A DNA stretch of 64,000 bases from Pseudomonas rhizoryzae (GTDB taxonomy: Bacteria > Pseudomonadota > Gammaproteobacteria > Pseudomonadales > Pseudomonadaceae), in assembly GCF_005250615.1 (NCBI RefSeq), contig NZ_SULM01000010.1:124001-188000 (forward strand). The letters are read 5' to 3'. A program made the position numbers and the translations under genes. The notes beneath the pieces are model-generated. The model saw nothing but the letters and a program-made list of their open reading frames with translations. It did no database searches and was not told the DNA's origin. Position 1 is the first letter of the stretch. Each line of letters begins with the position of its first letter. Below, one piece after another: positions 36,777-45,944 of the stretch.

Positions 36777-38411
36777 ATGCAGCGTAGACACCTGCTCAAA
36801 GCGTCCCTGGCCCTGGCGGCCTACACCGGCATTCCCACCACCGGGCTGTTCGCCCTCCAGGCCTTTGCCAATCCGGCCGACGGCGAAGGCCAGGCCTTCG
36901 ATTTCGACTGGCTCAAGCAGCACGCCAAGGAACTGGCCGGCCAAACCTACCAGCCGACCGCCCAGAAGCTGCCGGACACCCTGGCGAACATGACGCCCCA
37001 GCAGTTCAACGCCATCGGCTACGACAGCCAGCACTCGCTCTGGCACGACCTAAAAGGCCAACTGGACATCCAGTTCTTCCACGTCGGCATGGGCTTCAAG
37101 ACGCCGGTACGCATGTACTCGGTCGATCCCAAGACCCACCAGGCCAAGGAAGTGCACTTCCGCCCCGAGTTGTTCACCTACAACAACAGCGGGGTCGACC
37201 AGAGCCAGCTCAAGGGCGACCTGGGCTTCGCCGGTTTCAAGCTGTTCAAGGCGCCGCACCTGTCCCAGTACGACATCGTCTCCTTCCTCGGTGCCAGCTA
37301 CTTCCGCGCGGTGGACAAGACCCGCCAGTACGGCCTCTCGGCCCGCGGCCTGGCCATCAACACCTATGCCGATCTGCCCGAGGAATTCCCCGACTTCACC
37401 AAGTTCTGGTTCGTCACTCCGCCAAAGAACAGCACCCGCTTCGTGGTCTATGCGCTCTTGGATTCGCCCAGCGCCACCGGGGCCTATCGCTTCGACATCG
37501 ATTGCCTGAACGACCGGGTGGTGATGGAGGTGGACGCCAACGTCAATGCCCGCCGCGACGTCAAGCAAATGGGCATCGCGCCCATGACCAGCATGTTCGA
37601 CTGCGGCACCTACGAGCGCCAGACCTGTGCTACCTATCATCCGCAGGTCCACGACTCCGATCGTCTGTCCATGTGGAAGGGTAACGGCGAGTGGATCTGC
37701 CGCCCGCTGAACAATCCGCCCAAGCTGCAATTCAACGCCTTCGAGGACGAAAGTCCGAAAGGCTTCGGCCTGGTCCAGACCGACCATGAGTTCGCCAGCT
37801 ATCAGGACGTCATGGTGCGCTACGACCGTCGCCCAAGCCTGTGGGTCGAGCCCACCACCGCCTGGGGCAAGGGCGCCATCCAACTGCTGGAGATCCCCAC
37901 CACCGGCGAGACCCTGGATAACATCGTGGCGTTCTGGGCTCCGGCGGAACCCATCACCGCCGGCAAGTCGTTGCACTTCGGCTACAAGCTGTACTGGAGC
38001 GCCCTGCCGCCGGTGAGCACCCCGCTGGCGCGGGTCTATGCCACCCGTACCGGCATCGGCGGCTTTCCCGAAGGCTGGGCGCCGGGCGAGCATTGGCCCA
38101 AGGTCTGGGCGCGGCGCTTCGCCCTGGACTTCAACGGTGGTGGCCTGTCGTTCCTGCCCGAGGGCACCGGCATCGAGCCGGTGGTGACCGTCTCCAGCGG
38201 CAAGGTGCAGGATTTCCACGTGCTCAAGATCGACGAGATCGGCGGTTACCGGGTGTTGTTCGACTGGTATCCCACCAGCGACAGCACCGAGCCGGTGGCG
38301 ATGCGTGCCTTCATCCGTACCCATGACCGTCCGCTGAGCGAGACCTGGCTATATCAGTACTTCCCGCCCGCGGCCGATCAGCGCCGCTATCCGGATTGGA
38401 AGAAGTCCTGA
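36777..38411 (+). CDS. opgD: Glucan biosynthesis protein OpgD, Tat-exported
   Basis: 544 residues, aligned by eye throughout with E. coli OpgD/MdoD. The N-terminus [18 protein letters not shown] is a twin-arginine signal peptide. Conserved blocks include DAQFFH-like [62 protein letters not shown] and [13 protein letters not shown]. OpgD shapes the backbone of osmoregulated periplasmic glucans made by OpgGH; opgGH are not in the window. AAGG lies 7 bases before the ATG. A strong terminator follows at once. Confidence 0.94.
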   Translation: MQRRHLLKASLALAAYTGIPTTGLFALQAFANPADGEGQAFDFDWLKQHAKELAGQTYQPTAQKLPDTLANMTPQQFNAIGYDSQHSLWHDLKGQLDIQFFHVGMGFKTPVRMYSVDPKTHQAKEVHFRPELFTYNNSGVDQSQLKGDLGFAGFKLFKAPHLSQYDIVSFLGASYFRAVDKTRQYGLSARGLAINTYADLPEEFPDFTKFWFVTPPKNSTRFVVYALLDSPSATGAYRFDIDCLNDRVVMEVDANVNARRDVKQMGIAPMTSMFDCGTYERQTCATYHPQVHDSDRLSMWKGNGEWICRPLNNPPKLQFNAFEDESPKGFGLVQTDHEFASYQDVMVRYDRRPSLWVEPTTAWGKGAIQLLEIPTTGETLDNIVAFWAPAEPITAGKSLHFGYKLYWSALPPVSTPLARVYATRTGIGGFPEGWAPGEHWPKVWARRFALDFNGGGLSFLPEGTGIEPVVTVSSGKVQDFHVLKIDEIGGYRVLFDWYPTSDSTEPVAMRAFIRTHDRPLSETWLYQYFPPAADQRRYPDWKKS

Positions 38412-38427
38412 CGGAGTGCTGGAGTCG

Positions 38428-38465
38428 GGGCCGCGGCATCCTTGACGGGTGTCGCGGCCCTTTTT
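38428..38465 (+). terminator. Rho-independent terminator of opgD
   Basis: Stem GGGCCGCG / CGCGGCCC (extended by partial pairing inside) followed directly by TTTTT, 17 bases after the opgD stop. Confidence 0.88.
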
Positions 38466-38538
38466 CTTTGGGCGCCCGAGAACGCGGTATGGCGTGCTGG
38501 CGAGCGGCAGGAGTAGGGCTGAAGCTGGCTCGATAGGT

Positions 38539-39273
38539 TCAGTCGGCCAGCACGACCTGGTTACGTCCGCCGCGCTTGGCCCGGTAGAGGGCGGCGTCGG
38601 CCGCGCCATAGGCGACCGCGAAGTCGGTACCCGGTGCGTTGATGCTCAGACCGAAGCTGGCGGTTACCGGTGCCGGCCCCGTCGCGTCCAGGGCGATGCG
38701 CTGACGCAGGCGTTCGGCGATGGCCAGGGCCGCAGCGGGATTGCGTGTCGGTAGCAGTACGGTGAATTCCTCGCCGCCCACCCGGCCGACGATGGCCGGT
38801 TCCTTGACGATCTCCTGCAGACAGCGGGCAATGGTCTGGATGACGGTGTCGCCGGCCGGATGACCGAACTCATCGTTGATGCGTTTGAAGTGATCGATAT
38901 CCAGCACGATCATGGCACCGCCGTCCTGGTGCAGGGCTTTGCCGGCATAGTCGATGACCGCCCCGCGATTGAGCACCCCGGTGAGCGCATCGTGGGTCGC
39001 CCGGTATTCCAGCTGCTGGGTAAGCGCCTGCAACTGCTGGTTGAGCGCATTCATCTCGCGTTCGGCGCGGTCGCTGCGGGTGATCAGCCGCCGCGTCTCG
39101 CGCATCAGGCGCTCGAAGTGCAGCGTCAGCTCGCCGAGTGCTTTCCGGTAGGCATCGGGCTCGGCATCTCCCGCGGCATGTAACGAGCGGGCCGCCTGCA
39201 GCGCCAGAGCTTCCTGCTCGAACAGATCGGGGCCCGGAGCCGTCGGGTTGAAGCACCTGGCGCTGGCGGTCAT
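38539..39273 (-). CDS. siaD: SiaD-like diguanylate cyclase
   Basis: 244 residues. An N-terminal helical, coiled-coil-like region (about 40-85, ELTLHFERLMRETRRLITRS) precedes a GGDEF domain with DALTGVLNRGAVIDY, DIDHFKRINDEFGHPAGD and the active site GGEEF. The RxxD inhibitory site is missing. Position, length and the stalk match SiaD of the P. aeruginosa siaABCD operon, where SiaC binding to the stalk switches on c-di-GMP synthesis. Its ATG overlaps the siaC stop by 4 bases. It is the last gene of this operon. Confidence 0.88.
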   Translation of the reverse strand: MTASARCFNPTAPGPDLFEQEALALQAARSLHAAGDAEPDAYRKALGELTLHFERLMRETRRLITRSDRAEREMNALNQQLQALTQQLEYRATHDALTGVLNRGAVIDYAGKALHQDGGAMIVLDIDHFKRINDEFGHPAGDTVIQTIARCLQEIVKEPAIVGRVGGEEFTVLLPTRNPAAALAIAERLRQRIALDATGPAPVTASFGLSINAPGTDFAVAYGAADAALYRAKRGGRNQVVLAD

Positions 39274-39659
39274 GCCGGCAGCTCAGGGTGCTCGAAGAAC
39301 TTCAGCGCCTGGAAGTCCAGGCGCAGCTCTTCACCGAACTCCTGGATGGTCTCGTCTTCCGCATCGAAGTACCAATGCAGTTCGACGACATTACCGGCCT
39401 GGGCTGCCTGGTCGAGGGCATCGAACAGGGTGAACAGCATCTTGGTGCTGGAGCTGTTGAAGTAGGCCAGCGCCACATTGACCACGATGGTGGCGCCTTG
39501 GCGTTGCCCGAGATAGGCACGCAATTGCTCGATCACCGGCAGGTAGAAGGCGGCGGCGTTTTCCGGAAAGGATTCTCCCTTGAGCCAGAGCACATCATCG
39601 GCGAAGCGAAAATCCACTTCGGGAGATGTGGGTGTGGGAGCGATGAACATGTTGTCCAT
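39270..39659 (-). CDS. siaC: SiaC-like regulator of the diguanylate cyclase (DUF1987)
   Basis: 129 residues of the DUF1987 family. The phosphorylation loop YFNSSSTKML (Y67 to L75, with T72 as the likely acceptor) matches the site phosphorylated by SiaB in P. aeruginosa SiaC. In that system unphosphorylated SiaC binds and activates SiaD. The C-terminus has the acidic segment WYFDAEDETIQEFGEEL. It lies between siaB and siaD with 18-bp spacing and a 4-base overlap, so stoichiometry is probably controlled by translational coupling. Confidence 0.9.
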   Translation of the reverse strand: MDNMFIAPTPTSPEVDFRFADDVLWLKGESFPENAAAFYLPVIEQLRAYLGQRQGATIVVNVALAYFNSSSTKMLFTLFDALDQAAQAGNVVELHWYFDAEDETIQEFGEELRLDFQALKFFEHPELPA

Positions 39660-39677
39660 ACGGGGATAGGGCCCTGG

Positions 39678-40241
39678 TCAGATGGTGGCTTTCAGGCAGA
39701 ACAGCGTGGTGCCCGAATGCTGCGTGGAAGGATGGAAGGCAAATTCCAGCGGAGCGCTGGCATCTCGGGCCATGGTCAGGAAGCCCAGCCCGGCGCCCTT
39801 GCTGTCGGCAGGCGTCTCGGCGCGCAAGGATTCGCGATAGGCCTGCTTGATCTGGTCGAGCGACATGCTGCACAGCGGTTCGAGGCGCTCGCGCAGGGCG
39901 GCGACCTTGTGGCTGGCGATGGGATTGGCGCAGAGCATCTGGTAGTTGCCGTCCTGGCGAGTGATACAGACCGAACCCTGGCCCAGCTTGGCGTCCTCGG
40001 GCGGCTCCGTAGGCAGGGCATCCGCGGAATAGTGCAGGACGTTCTGTGACAATTCGATGAAGGAGGAGAACAGCTTGCGCCGGGTGGCCCCGCTGACCCC
40101 CTCGAATTCCAGTTGCAGCTTCACCACCTCGGCCATGGCGGCGACGATGCCATGGGAGAAGTAGCCATGGTGATAGAAGATGACGTGTTGCTGCTGGGCG
40201 ATTTCGAGAAAGGCCCCATCCTGCATGGAAGGATTCAGCAT
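39678..40241 (-). CDS. siaB: SiaB-like protein kinase (anti-sigma-factor-like ATPase fold)
   Basis: 187 residues. HGYFSHGIVAAMAEVVKLQL, then FIELSQNVLHYSAD, which is the N-box asparagine of GHKL-type kinases, and late KGAGLGFLTMARDA with GTTLFCLKA. In P. aeruginosa SiaB phosphorylates SiaC, opposing the phosphatase SiaA. The start overlaps the end of the upstream phosphatase gene by 7 bases. Together with siaC and siaD this forms a partner-switching relay that sets c-di-GMP output. Confidence 0.88.
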   Translation of the reverse strand: MLNPSMQDGAFLEIAQQQHVIFYHHGYFSHGIVAAMAEVVKLQLEFEGVSGATRRKLFSSFIELSQNVLHYSADALPTEPPEDAKLGQGSVCITRQDGNYQMLCANPIASHKVAALRERLEPLCSMSLDQIKQAYRESLRAETPADSKGAGLGFLTMARDASAPLEFAFHPSTQHSGTTLFCLKATI

Positions 40242-41473
40242 GTCAGCGAGCCCACCTTGATGCAGAAGAAGGTCAGGTCGTCACGGCGCAGTTCGGCCTG
40301 TTGCCAAGTGGCGAGGTCTGCGCTGAGTTGCTGGCAGAGCTCCGCGGTGGGCAGATGCCGCGATTCGGCCAGGCGGGTCAGGACGCGCCGCTTGCCGAAG
40401 GAGGTCCGGCGCGGGCCGCCGATCTGATCGACCAGGCCATCGGTGGTGGCGAACAGCAGGCTACCCGGTTGCAGGGACAGGGTAGTGGCCGGCCAGCACT
40501 GGTCGGTGGGGCTGTCGGCGTAGCCGAGGCCGATGCGTAGCGGCGCCAGGGTCACGGCCGTGGCTTCGTTCGGGGGGAGCACGTAGAGCGCCATACGGGC
40601 GCCGGCATAGGTCAGCGTATGTTCGCGGCGATCTACCCAGAAGCAGGCGATGTCCAGCCCGTCATTGGACTCGGAGAGATCGCCGGATTGCCCAAGCATG
40701 GCCTTGACGCTCAGGTTGACCGCCGCCAGCAGGGCGGAGGGATCGCGTGGCCCCTGCTGTTGCAGGGCCTGGGTCAGGGACGAGGAGGCGATCATGGTCA
40801 TGAAGGCGCCGGGTACGCCATGGCCGGTGCAATCGGCGATAGCGCCGAACCAGCCGTCCTCGTATTGAGCGAAGTGATAGAAGTCACCGCCGACCACGTC
40901 GCGCGGTTGCCAGACCAGGGTGGCGTCCTGCTCCATCACCGCCAGCGCCTCGCGCGAGCTGCGCAGCATGGCGCGCTGGATGACGCTGGCGTACTCGATG
41001 CTGTGCATGATCTGGCGATTCTTCTCGGCTTGCAGGTCCGAGACGATGCGCATCAGGTGCACGCCCAGGCCGAGGCCGACGAAGCGCCCCTCACGGGTGA
41101 CGATGAAGCCGTCGGCCAGGGCCTTTTCGCCCACCTCGACGGTCCGCCGGGTCAGTTCCTCGATGGACAGGCTGGCGTCCACCACCAGGGGTTCCTTGTC
41201 CATGAAGGCGATGCAACTCTTGCGATCGTAGACTTCCCGGTGATACGGCTTGCTCATCTGCGAGAGAAAGATGTCCCGGTTGATGAGACCGATCGGCCGT
41301 TCGTTCTCGATCACCGCGAGACTGGTGATCTCGCGTCGCTCGTTGAACAGGTCCATGACCAGGGCATTGGTGTGCTCGGCCTCGACCGCCGGCCACTGGG
41401 TACAGAGATCGAGGGCGCAACGTTGGCTGGGGGGAGCGACGACGCGCGAGATGTGCAGGGGAGCGGACGACAT
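40235..41473 (-). CDS. SpoIIE-type PP2C phosphatase with CBS sensor (SiaA role)
   Basis: 412 residues, wholly soluble. Residues about 35-150 form a CBS pair (ITSLAVIENERPIGLINRD, then LVVDASLSIEELT and DGFIVTREGRFVGLGLG). A short helix then leads to the PP2C/SpoIIE domain with DVVGGDFYHF, IADCTGHGVPGAFMTM, GLDIACFWVDRR and a late RRDDLTFFCI. It sits where siaA does in siaABCD and should dephosphorylate SiaC. However, P. aeruginosa SiaA is a membrane protein with a periplasmic sensor and HAMP domain; here a CBS module would sense a nucleotide or other cytosolic signal. No strong ribosome-binding site at ATG 41473. Confidence 0.88.
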   Translation of the reverse strand: MSSAPLHISRVVAPPSQRCALDLCTQWPAVEAEHTNALVMDLFNERREITSLAVIENERPIGLINRDIFLSQMSKPYHREVYDRKSCIAFMDKEPLVVDASLSIEELTRRTVEVGEKALADGFIVTREGRFVGLGLGVHLMRIVSDLQAEKNRQIMHSIEYASVIQRAMLRSSREALAVMEQDATLVWQPRDVVGGDFYHFAQYEDGWFGAIADCTGHGVPGAFMTMIASSSLTQALQQQGPRDPSALLAAVNLSVKAMLGQSGDLSESNDGLDIACFWVDRREHTLTYAGARMALYVLPPNEATAVTLAPLRIGLGYADSPTDQCWPATTLSLQPGSLLFATTDGLVDQIGGPRRTSFGKRRVLTRLAESRHLPTAELCQQLSADLATWQQAELRRDDLTFFCIKVGSLTC

Positions 41474-41546
41474 CAGTACGAATCCGTTCGGGAGGTCAGG
41501 TCACTCTAGGGACTCTGTGTTGAGCTTTCATGACAGGCGCTGGCAC

Positions 41547-41578
41547 GACGCCAGCACGGGACGGCCTGTGCTGGCGTC
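41547..41578 (-). terminator. Hairpin between the BY-kinase gene and the sia operon
   Basis: Perfect 11-bp stem GACGCCAGCAC / GTGCTGGCGTC with a 10-base loop, 19 bases after the stop of the minus-strand kinase gene. There is no T run, but it separates the two units. Confidence 0.55.
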
Positions 41579-41596
41579 AGCGGCGGATGCGATGGC

Positions 41597-43741
41597 TCAG
41601 CCGGTCAATACCCCCAGCGTGCCGCGAGTGAAGGGCGCCGGCGGGACACCGTTGAGCACCGCCCCCTGCAGGACGACGCCGCTGTGGGCGAACTGGCGCT
41701 GGGTGGCCTCGATCTCCTTGGCGGTAGTGCAGCCGTGGCGGGAGACCAGCAGGCAGGTTCCGGCCTGGGCGGCGAGCAGCACCGCATCGGTCACCGCCAG
41801 CACCGGTGGGGTATCGAGGATGATCAATTGGTAGTCATGCTGCAGCTGGCGTAGCAGCTCGGTGCAGCGTGGACTCATCAACAGCTCGGCCGGATTGGGC
41901 GGCCGGGTACCGCCCACCAGGCAGTCGAGGCCGGGTACGGCGGTAGCCTGGATCGCCTGTTCGGGGCTGGCCAGGCCCGCCAGCACATCGGCCAGTCCCG
42001 GCCGCCGGGCCACCTGCAGGCGCCGATGCAACCGTCCGCGGCGCAGGTCGGCATCCACCAGCAGCACCCGCGTTCCACCTTCCGCCATGACCCGGGCCAA
42101 CTGCACCGCCACCGACGACTTGCCCGCGGCCGGGCTGGCGCTGGTGATCAGCAGCAGGTCGTTGCGCGCCGCGGTGCGGGTGAAGGCCAGGCTGGTCCTC
42201 AGAATCCGTAGCGCCTCCTGGTAGGCGGGATCGGCGGGCGCCTGCAGCGGGCCGCTCACCGCATGGCGCGGGGCGAGCGGCAGTTGCGCCAGCAGCGGCA
42301 GGCCCAGCCGTTCGAAGGCGTCGCCCGCCTCGATGCCATGCTCCAGGCTGGCGCGCAGATAGACCCAGGCACCACCGGCCAGGCAGCCGAAGAGCAGGGC
42401 GCTGAGCACCAGCAGGGGTTTCTTGGGATAGACCGGGGCGATCTGGGCGTAGGCCGTATCGATGATGCGCACGTCGCTCACCGTGCCCGCGCGGACCACC
42501 GCGAGTTCCTGGATGCGCTTGCTGATCAGCGCATAGACCTTGTCCGCCGCTTCCACCTCGCGTTGCAGGCGCAGCACCTCCTGTTGCGTCTCGGGCAGCG
42601 CGCCGAGGCGCCGTTGCAGGGCCTGGCGCTCCTGGGTCAGCACCTGCCGGCGCGCCAGCAGGGTCTGGTAGAGCGTGTGGGTAGTGGTGAAGCGTAGCGC
42701 CAGGGCCAGGCGTTCCATCTCCAGGGCCGAGAGCTGGCCGTCGAGGTCCACCGCCTGGCGCAGCAGGCTGCGCGCCTCTTCGCCAATGGCCACGGAGCCC
42801 TGGTGCCGCTGATAGGCGTCGAGCGCCTGGCGGCCCGCGGCCAGGCGCTGACTCACCCGGGGCAGTTCCTGGCGCAGGAAGGCCAGTTGCTGGGTGGCTT
42901 CGTCGGCATTGCGCACCACATCCTGGCGTACGTAGGCCTCGGTGAGGCCGCGCAGGATCCGCTGGGCCCGCAGCGGGTCCGGGTCCTGCAACTGGATCGA
43001 CAGGATGCCCGAGCGCTTGCCGCGCTCGCTGACGTTGAGCCGCTCCTGCAAGGCCTGGATGGCCACTTCGCGACGCCGCTTGACCAAGATGAACTCGGTG
43101 CCCGGATAGGCGCGCAACTGGGCGATGTCCAGACTCAGGGCGCCTGCACGGGCCGGCTGGCCCAGGCGCCCCTCCAGCAGTCGCGTGCCCCGGGCGTCAG
43201 ACAGCACGAAGCGATCCGGCGCCTCGGCCTTGAGCGTGAGCGGCTGACCGTAGAGGGCGTCGGGCACCGTCAGCGTGGTGATCGCCAGGCGCTCGCCACC
43301 CCAGCCGTATTGGGTGAGGCCGAAGCGTGCGGGCGCGATGTCGCCATGGCGCCCTTCATAGCGCCGCGCCAGCCAGTCGCCCAGCACCGGTAGGCGGCGC
43401 GGCGTGATGGTCAGGTCGAGGCCCTGGGCATCCACCACCTCGCCCACCACCCGCCGCGAGGTCAACAACTGCATCTCGGTGATGGCTTCCGGTGGCGGCA
43501 AGGGGCGACCGTTGTCGGCGTCGTCCAGACGTACGATACCGCGCTGGTACTCGATCTGGATGGTCGCCACCGCCTGGTAGCGGGGCGCGGCGAACTGGGC
43601 GTAGGCCACCCCCAGCAGCGTGCAGAGCGCCACCCAGGCGAGCAGGCTGCGGCGGTGGCGCCAGAGGGCGGCGCAATAGCGGGCGAAGCCGATATCCACC
43701 GCCGGTTGGCCGGTGGGTAGAGCCTGATGCGACATGTCCAT
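41597..43741 (-). CDS. Wzc/GumC-like polysaccharide co-polymerase with BY-kinase domain, no tyrosine tail
   Basis: 714 residues. TM1 about 31-50, Wzz domain and a long periplasmic coiled coil (about 280-415), TM2 442-462 preceded by PVYPKKP, then a cytoplasmic tyrosine-kinase domain: Walker A SASPAAGKS (534-542), Walker A' VLLVDADLRRGR (559-570), Walker B LIILDTPP (639-646). BY-kinases usually end in a tyrosine cluster that is autophosphorylated; here no tyrosine occurs after Y637, the tail being TRGTLGVLTG. Such proteins control chain length and export of exopolysaccharide. ATG 43741 or 43735 could be the start. Confidence 0.9.
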   Translation of the reverse strand: MDMSHQALPTGQPAVDIGFARYCAALWRHRRSLLAWVALCTLLGVAYAQFAAPRYQAVATIQIEYQRGIVRLDDADNGRPLPPPEAITEMQLLTSRRVVGEVVDAQGLDLTITPRRLPVLGDWLARRYEGRHGDIAPARFGLTQYGWGGERLAITTLTVPDALYGQPLTLKAEAPDRFVLSDARGTRLLEGRLGQPARAGALSLDIAQLRAYPGTEFILVKRRREVAIQALQERLNVSERGKRSGILSIQLQDPDPLRAQRILRGLTEAYVRQDVVRNADEATQQLAFLRQELPRVSQRLAAGRQALDAYQRHQGSVAIGEEARSLLRQAVDLDGQLSALEMERLALALRFTTTHTLYQTLLARRQVLTQERQALQRRLGALPETQQEVLRLQREVEAADKVYALISKRIQELAVVRAGTVSDVRIIDTAYAQIAPVYPKKPLLVLSALLFGCLAGGAWVYLRASLEHGIEAGDAFERLGLPLLAQLPLAPRHAVSGPLQAPADPAYQEALRILRTSLAFTRTAARNDLLLITSASPAAGKSSVAVQLARVMAEGGTRVLLVDADLRRGRLHRRLQVARRPGLADVLAGLASPEQAIQATAVPGLDCLVGGTRPPNPAELLMSPRCTELLRQLQHDYQLIILDTPPVLAVTDAVLLAAQAGTCLLVSRHGCTTAKEIEATQRQFAHSGVVLQGAVLNGVPPAPFTRGTLGVLTG

Positions 43742-44326
43742 GCAGAGTCTGGGCCTTTTGGGCAGTTACGGTGAGGACAGCCGTCGCGGCCGACGTGCGC
43801 CCAAGGGCGGCAACGGTCGGCGAACCGGGTCAGGAACGGCGCACCAGGCAGGGCACAACAGGTAACGCCAGGCGCTGGATCGGGAATCCAGGCCCTATCG
43901 GCTGGGTGCTGCTTCGACTCTAAGCGAAAGCAAAAGCCAAAAATGTGACTGCCCGTGCAGAACGCGACAGATGCCGGCTTGGCAGCTTCAAGGTGCTAAG
44001 GCAGTCTGATTCGCGACCTGTCGTGCCCTCTGACGACAGACGACTATCAGTGTCTGAGGTCGGGTCCTTGTCTCTTCGTCCGCAGGCAGTGCTTACGGAC
44101 GTCTGTCCACCTTCGCTTCAAACGCCGTCGCTGCAGGGTAACGGTGTGCTCTTGACGGCTTCTTGAATGTAGTCAGCGGTTGAAGCCCGGTTAACCCGCC
44201 AGCAGGCCTGAGTGCCCGCCGTGCGGTTTTGCACCGGTTGTACCAGGCCCGCGGTTGGCGGAGCCCTGGTTCTTCACTGCCCTGGATGGCGTTCTCGACT
44301 GCATGGCTGTCAGGAGACAGGCGAAC
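43742..44326. other. 585-bp divergent spacer of the exopolysaccharide genes
   Basis: Regulatory space between the minus-strand BY-kinase gene and the plus-strand membrane protein gene. No JUMPstart/ops sequence, sigma-54 promoter or riboswitch core was recognised. The candidate reading frames here are short and not coding-like. Confidence 0.6.
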
Positions 44327-45907
44327 ATGAGCGTGATATCCGGCGTTACCCATTCCGGGGTCCAGGTCAGACGGTGGCCTTTCTGGCTGGGCGGTCTGGC
44401 GGTGGCCCTGCTGTTATTGATCGCGCTGCTCTGGCGCCTGCCGGACTTCCGCGACGGCATCGGCGCCCAGAGTCTCGAAGCCAGCTATCACGTGCTGCTC
44501 AGCCTCAATGCCCTGGACGAATCCGGCGTGGCCCGGCATTGGTGGCTGCCCACCATCACCCTTGGCGGCAGCCATGACCAGCAGGTGTCCTGGGGAGCTA
44601 CCATCCCCACCCACAGTGGCGCCTACGTCTACACCAGCTTCACCAGCTACGGCTTTCTCGCCCCCTATCTGGGGCTCAAGGCGGCTGGCCTAGCTCCCTC
44701 GCTGCATAACCTGGCGCTGTTCAATGCCGCCCTCGGTGCCCTGACGGCCCTGCTGCTGTTCCGCCTGCTGTATCTGGTGCTGCGCAGCAACGGCGCCCGC
44801 CGCGGCCTGGCAGCCACCACCGCGACCCTGGCCTGCCTGATCGCGGTGTTCAGCCGGGAGGCGCTGCTCTCCCAGGGTGTGCTCTATTGGGTGCAGAGTT
44901 TCTACCAGGTGCTGCTGCTGGCCTGCCTACTGACCTTCTTCCACTATCTGGAAACGCCCGACGCCCGCCAGCGTACCCGGCTCGGCTGGCGGCTGGCCGG
45001 TCTGGTCTGCTTCGGCGCCCTGACCGAGTGGACCGGCTACGTCTTTGGCGGCGGCCTGGCCGCGTTGTTCTGGCTGCAGCGCCAGCGGCTACCGGAAGGT
45101 CGGCGGATGGCCTGGCGCCTGGCCTTCGCCTCGGCCCTGGCCGGGCTGCTGGTGCTGGTGCACTACAGCCTGGCGGCAGGCCTGTTGCCGACGCTCAAGG
45201 CCTTCGCCCGGCGTTTTCTCGCCCGCAGTCCGAACAATGCCCATTTGAGCGACTTCTTCGCTGGCTATGGCCTGTCGTTCGGGCTGTTCCTCGCTGCCGT
45301 GGCGGTCGCGGGTGGGGTGCTGCTGTGGCGGCGCCGCGCCCTGCACTGGCCGCGCAGCACCGCGCTGCTGCTGGTGGCCGCCAGTGTGCCGCTGCTGGAA
45401 AACCTCCTGCTGCTGCAACACGCCACCCAGTTTTCCTTCGACCGCCTCAAGTTCATCTTTCCCGCCGCGCTGTTGCTCGGCCTGGCCTTCATCACCCTGA
45501 GGACGACCGGCCGCGCCATCCTCGCCGTGCTCCTGGTGGTGGCCGCGCTGCAGAATGCCCACACCTATAGAAGCGATCTCGCCAGCTATGCCGGCTGGAC
45601 CGCCATCGACCGGCAGAACCAGGCGCTGGCCGGTTTGGTACGCAATCAGGTGGATATGGGCTGCACCCTCATCTCTACCGACATGACGGTGCGCGGCTAC
45701 GCCAATCTGCTGTTCCACCGCAGCATCCACGAATTGCAGCGCCAGCCGCTGGACTATCGCCGCGAGCCGGGTGCCTGCGGCGGGCTCTATCTGGAAGGCC
45801 GGGATTTCCGCGTCGACCTGCCCGAATACACCCGCGCCCGCCTGACCCTGGCGGACGGCCGCCAGCTGACCTACGCCAAGGTGGATGGCGACTGGCGCCG
45901 GCAATGA
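44327..45907 (+). CDS. Polytopic membrane protein, GT-C glycosyltransferase-like
   Basis: 526 residues. About ten transmembrane helices, with a long first outside loop containing GAQSLEASYHVLLSLNALDE and RHWWLPTITLGG, resembling GT-C sugar transferases that use polyprenyl-linked donors; the catalytic acid cannot be picked out securely. A soluble C-terminal region of about 100 residues (from NQALAGLVRNQVDMG) follows the last helix. ATG 44327 is chosen: AGGAG lies about 10 bases upstream. It is followed after 37 bases by a polymerase-like gene. The divergent Wzc-like kinase suggests exopolysaccharide or surface-glycan work. Confidence 0.75.
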   Translation: MSVISGVTHSGVQVRRWPFWLGGLAVALLLLIALLWRLPDFRDGIGAQSLEASYHVLLSLNALDESGVARHWWLPTITLGGSHDQQVSWGATIPTHSGAYVYTSFTSYGFLAPYLGLKAAGLAPSLHNLALFNAALGALTALLLFRLLYLVLRSNGARRGLAATTATLACLIAVFSREALLSQGVLYWVQSFYQVLLLACLLTFFHYLETPDARQRTRLGWRLAGLVCFGALTEWTGYVFGGGLAALFWLQRQRLPEGRRMAWRLAFASALAGLLVLVHYSLAAGLLPTLKAFARRFLARSPNNAHLSDFFAGYGLSFGLFLAAVAVAGGVLLWRRRALHWPRSTALLLVAASVPLLENLLLLQHATQFSFDRLKFIFPAALLLGLAFITLRTTGRAILAVLLVVAALQNAHTYRSDLASYAGWTAIDRQNQALAGLVRNQVDMGCTLISTDMTVRGYANLLFHRSIHELQRQPLDYRREPGACGGLYLEGRDFRVDLPEYTRARLTLADGRQLTYAKVDGDWRRQ

Positions 45908-45944
45908 ACCTTCCATCCATGACCAGGCCACGAGGAGACCGGTG

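Noticed and set aside
43742-44326. c-di-GMP riboswitch or ops element before the exopolysaccharide genes
   Set aside because: No riboswitch core or GGCGGTAG-type ops sequence was recognised.
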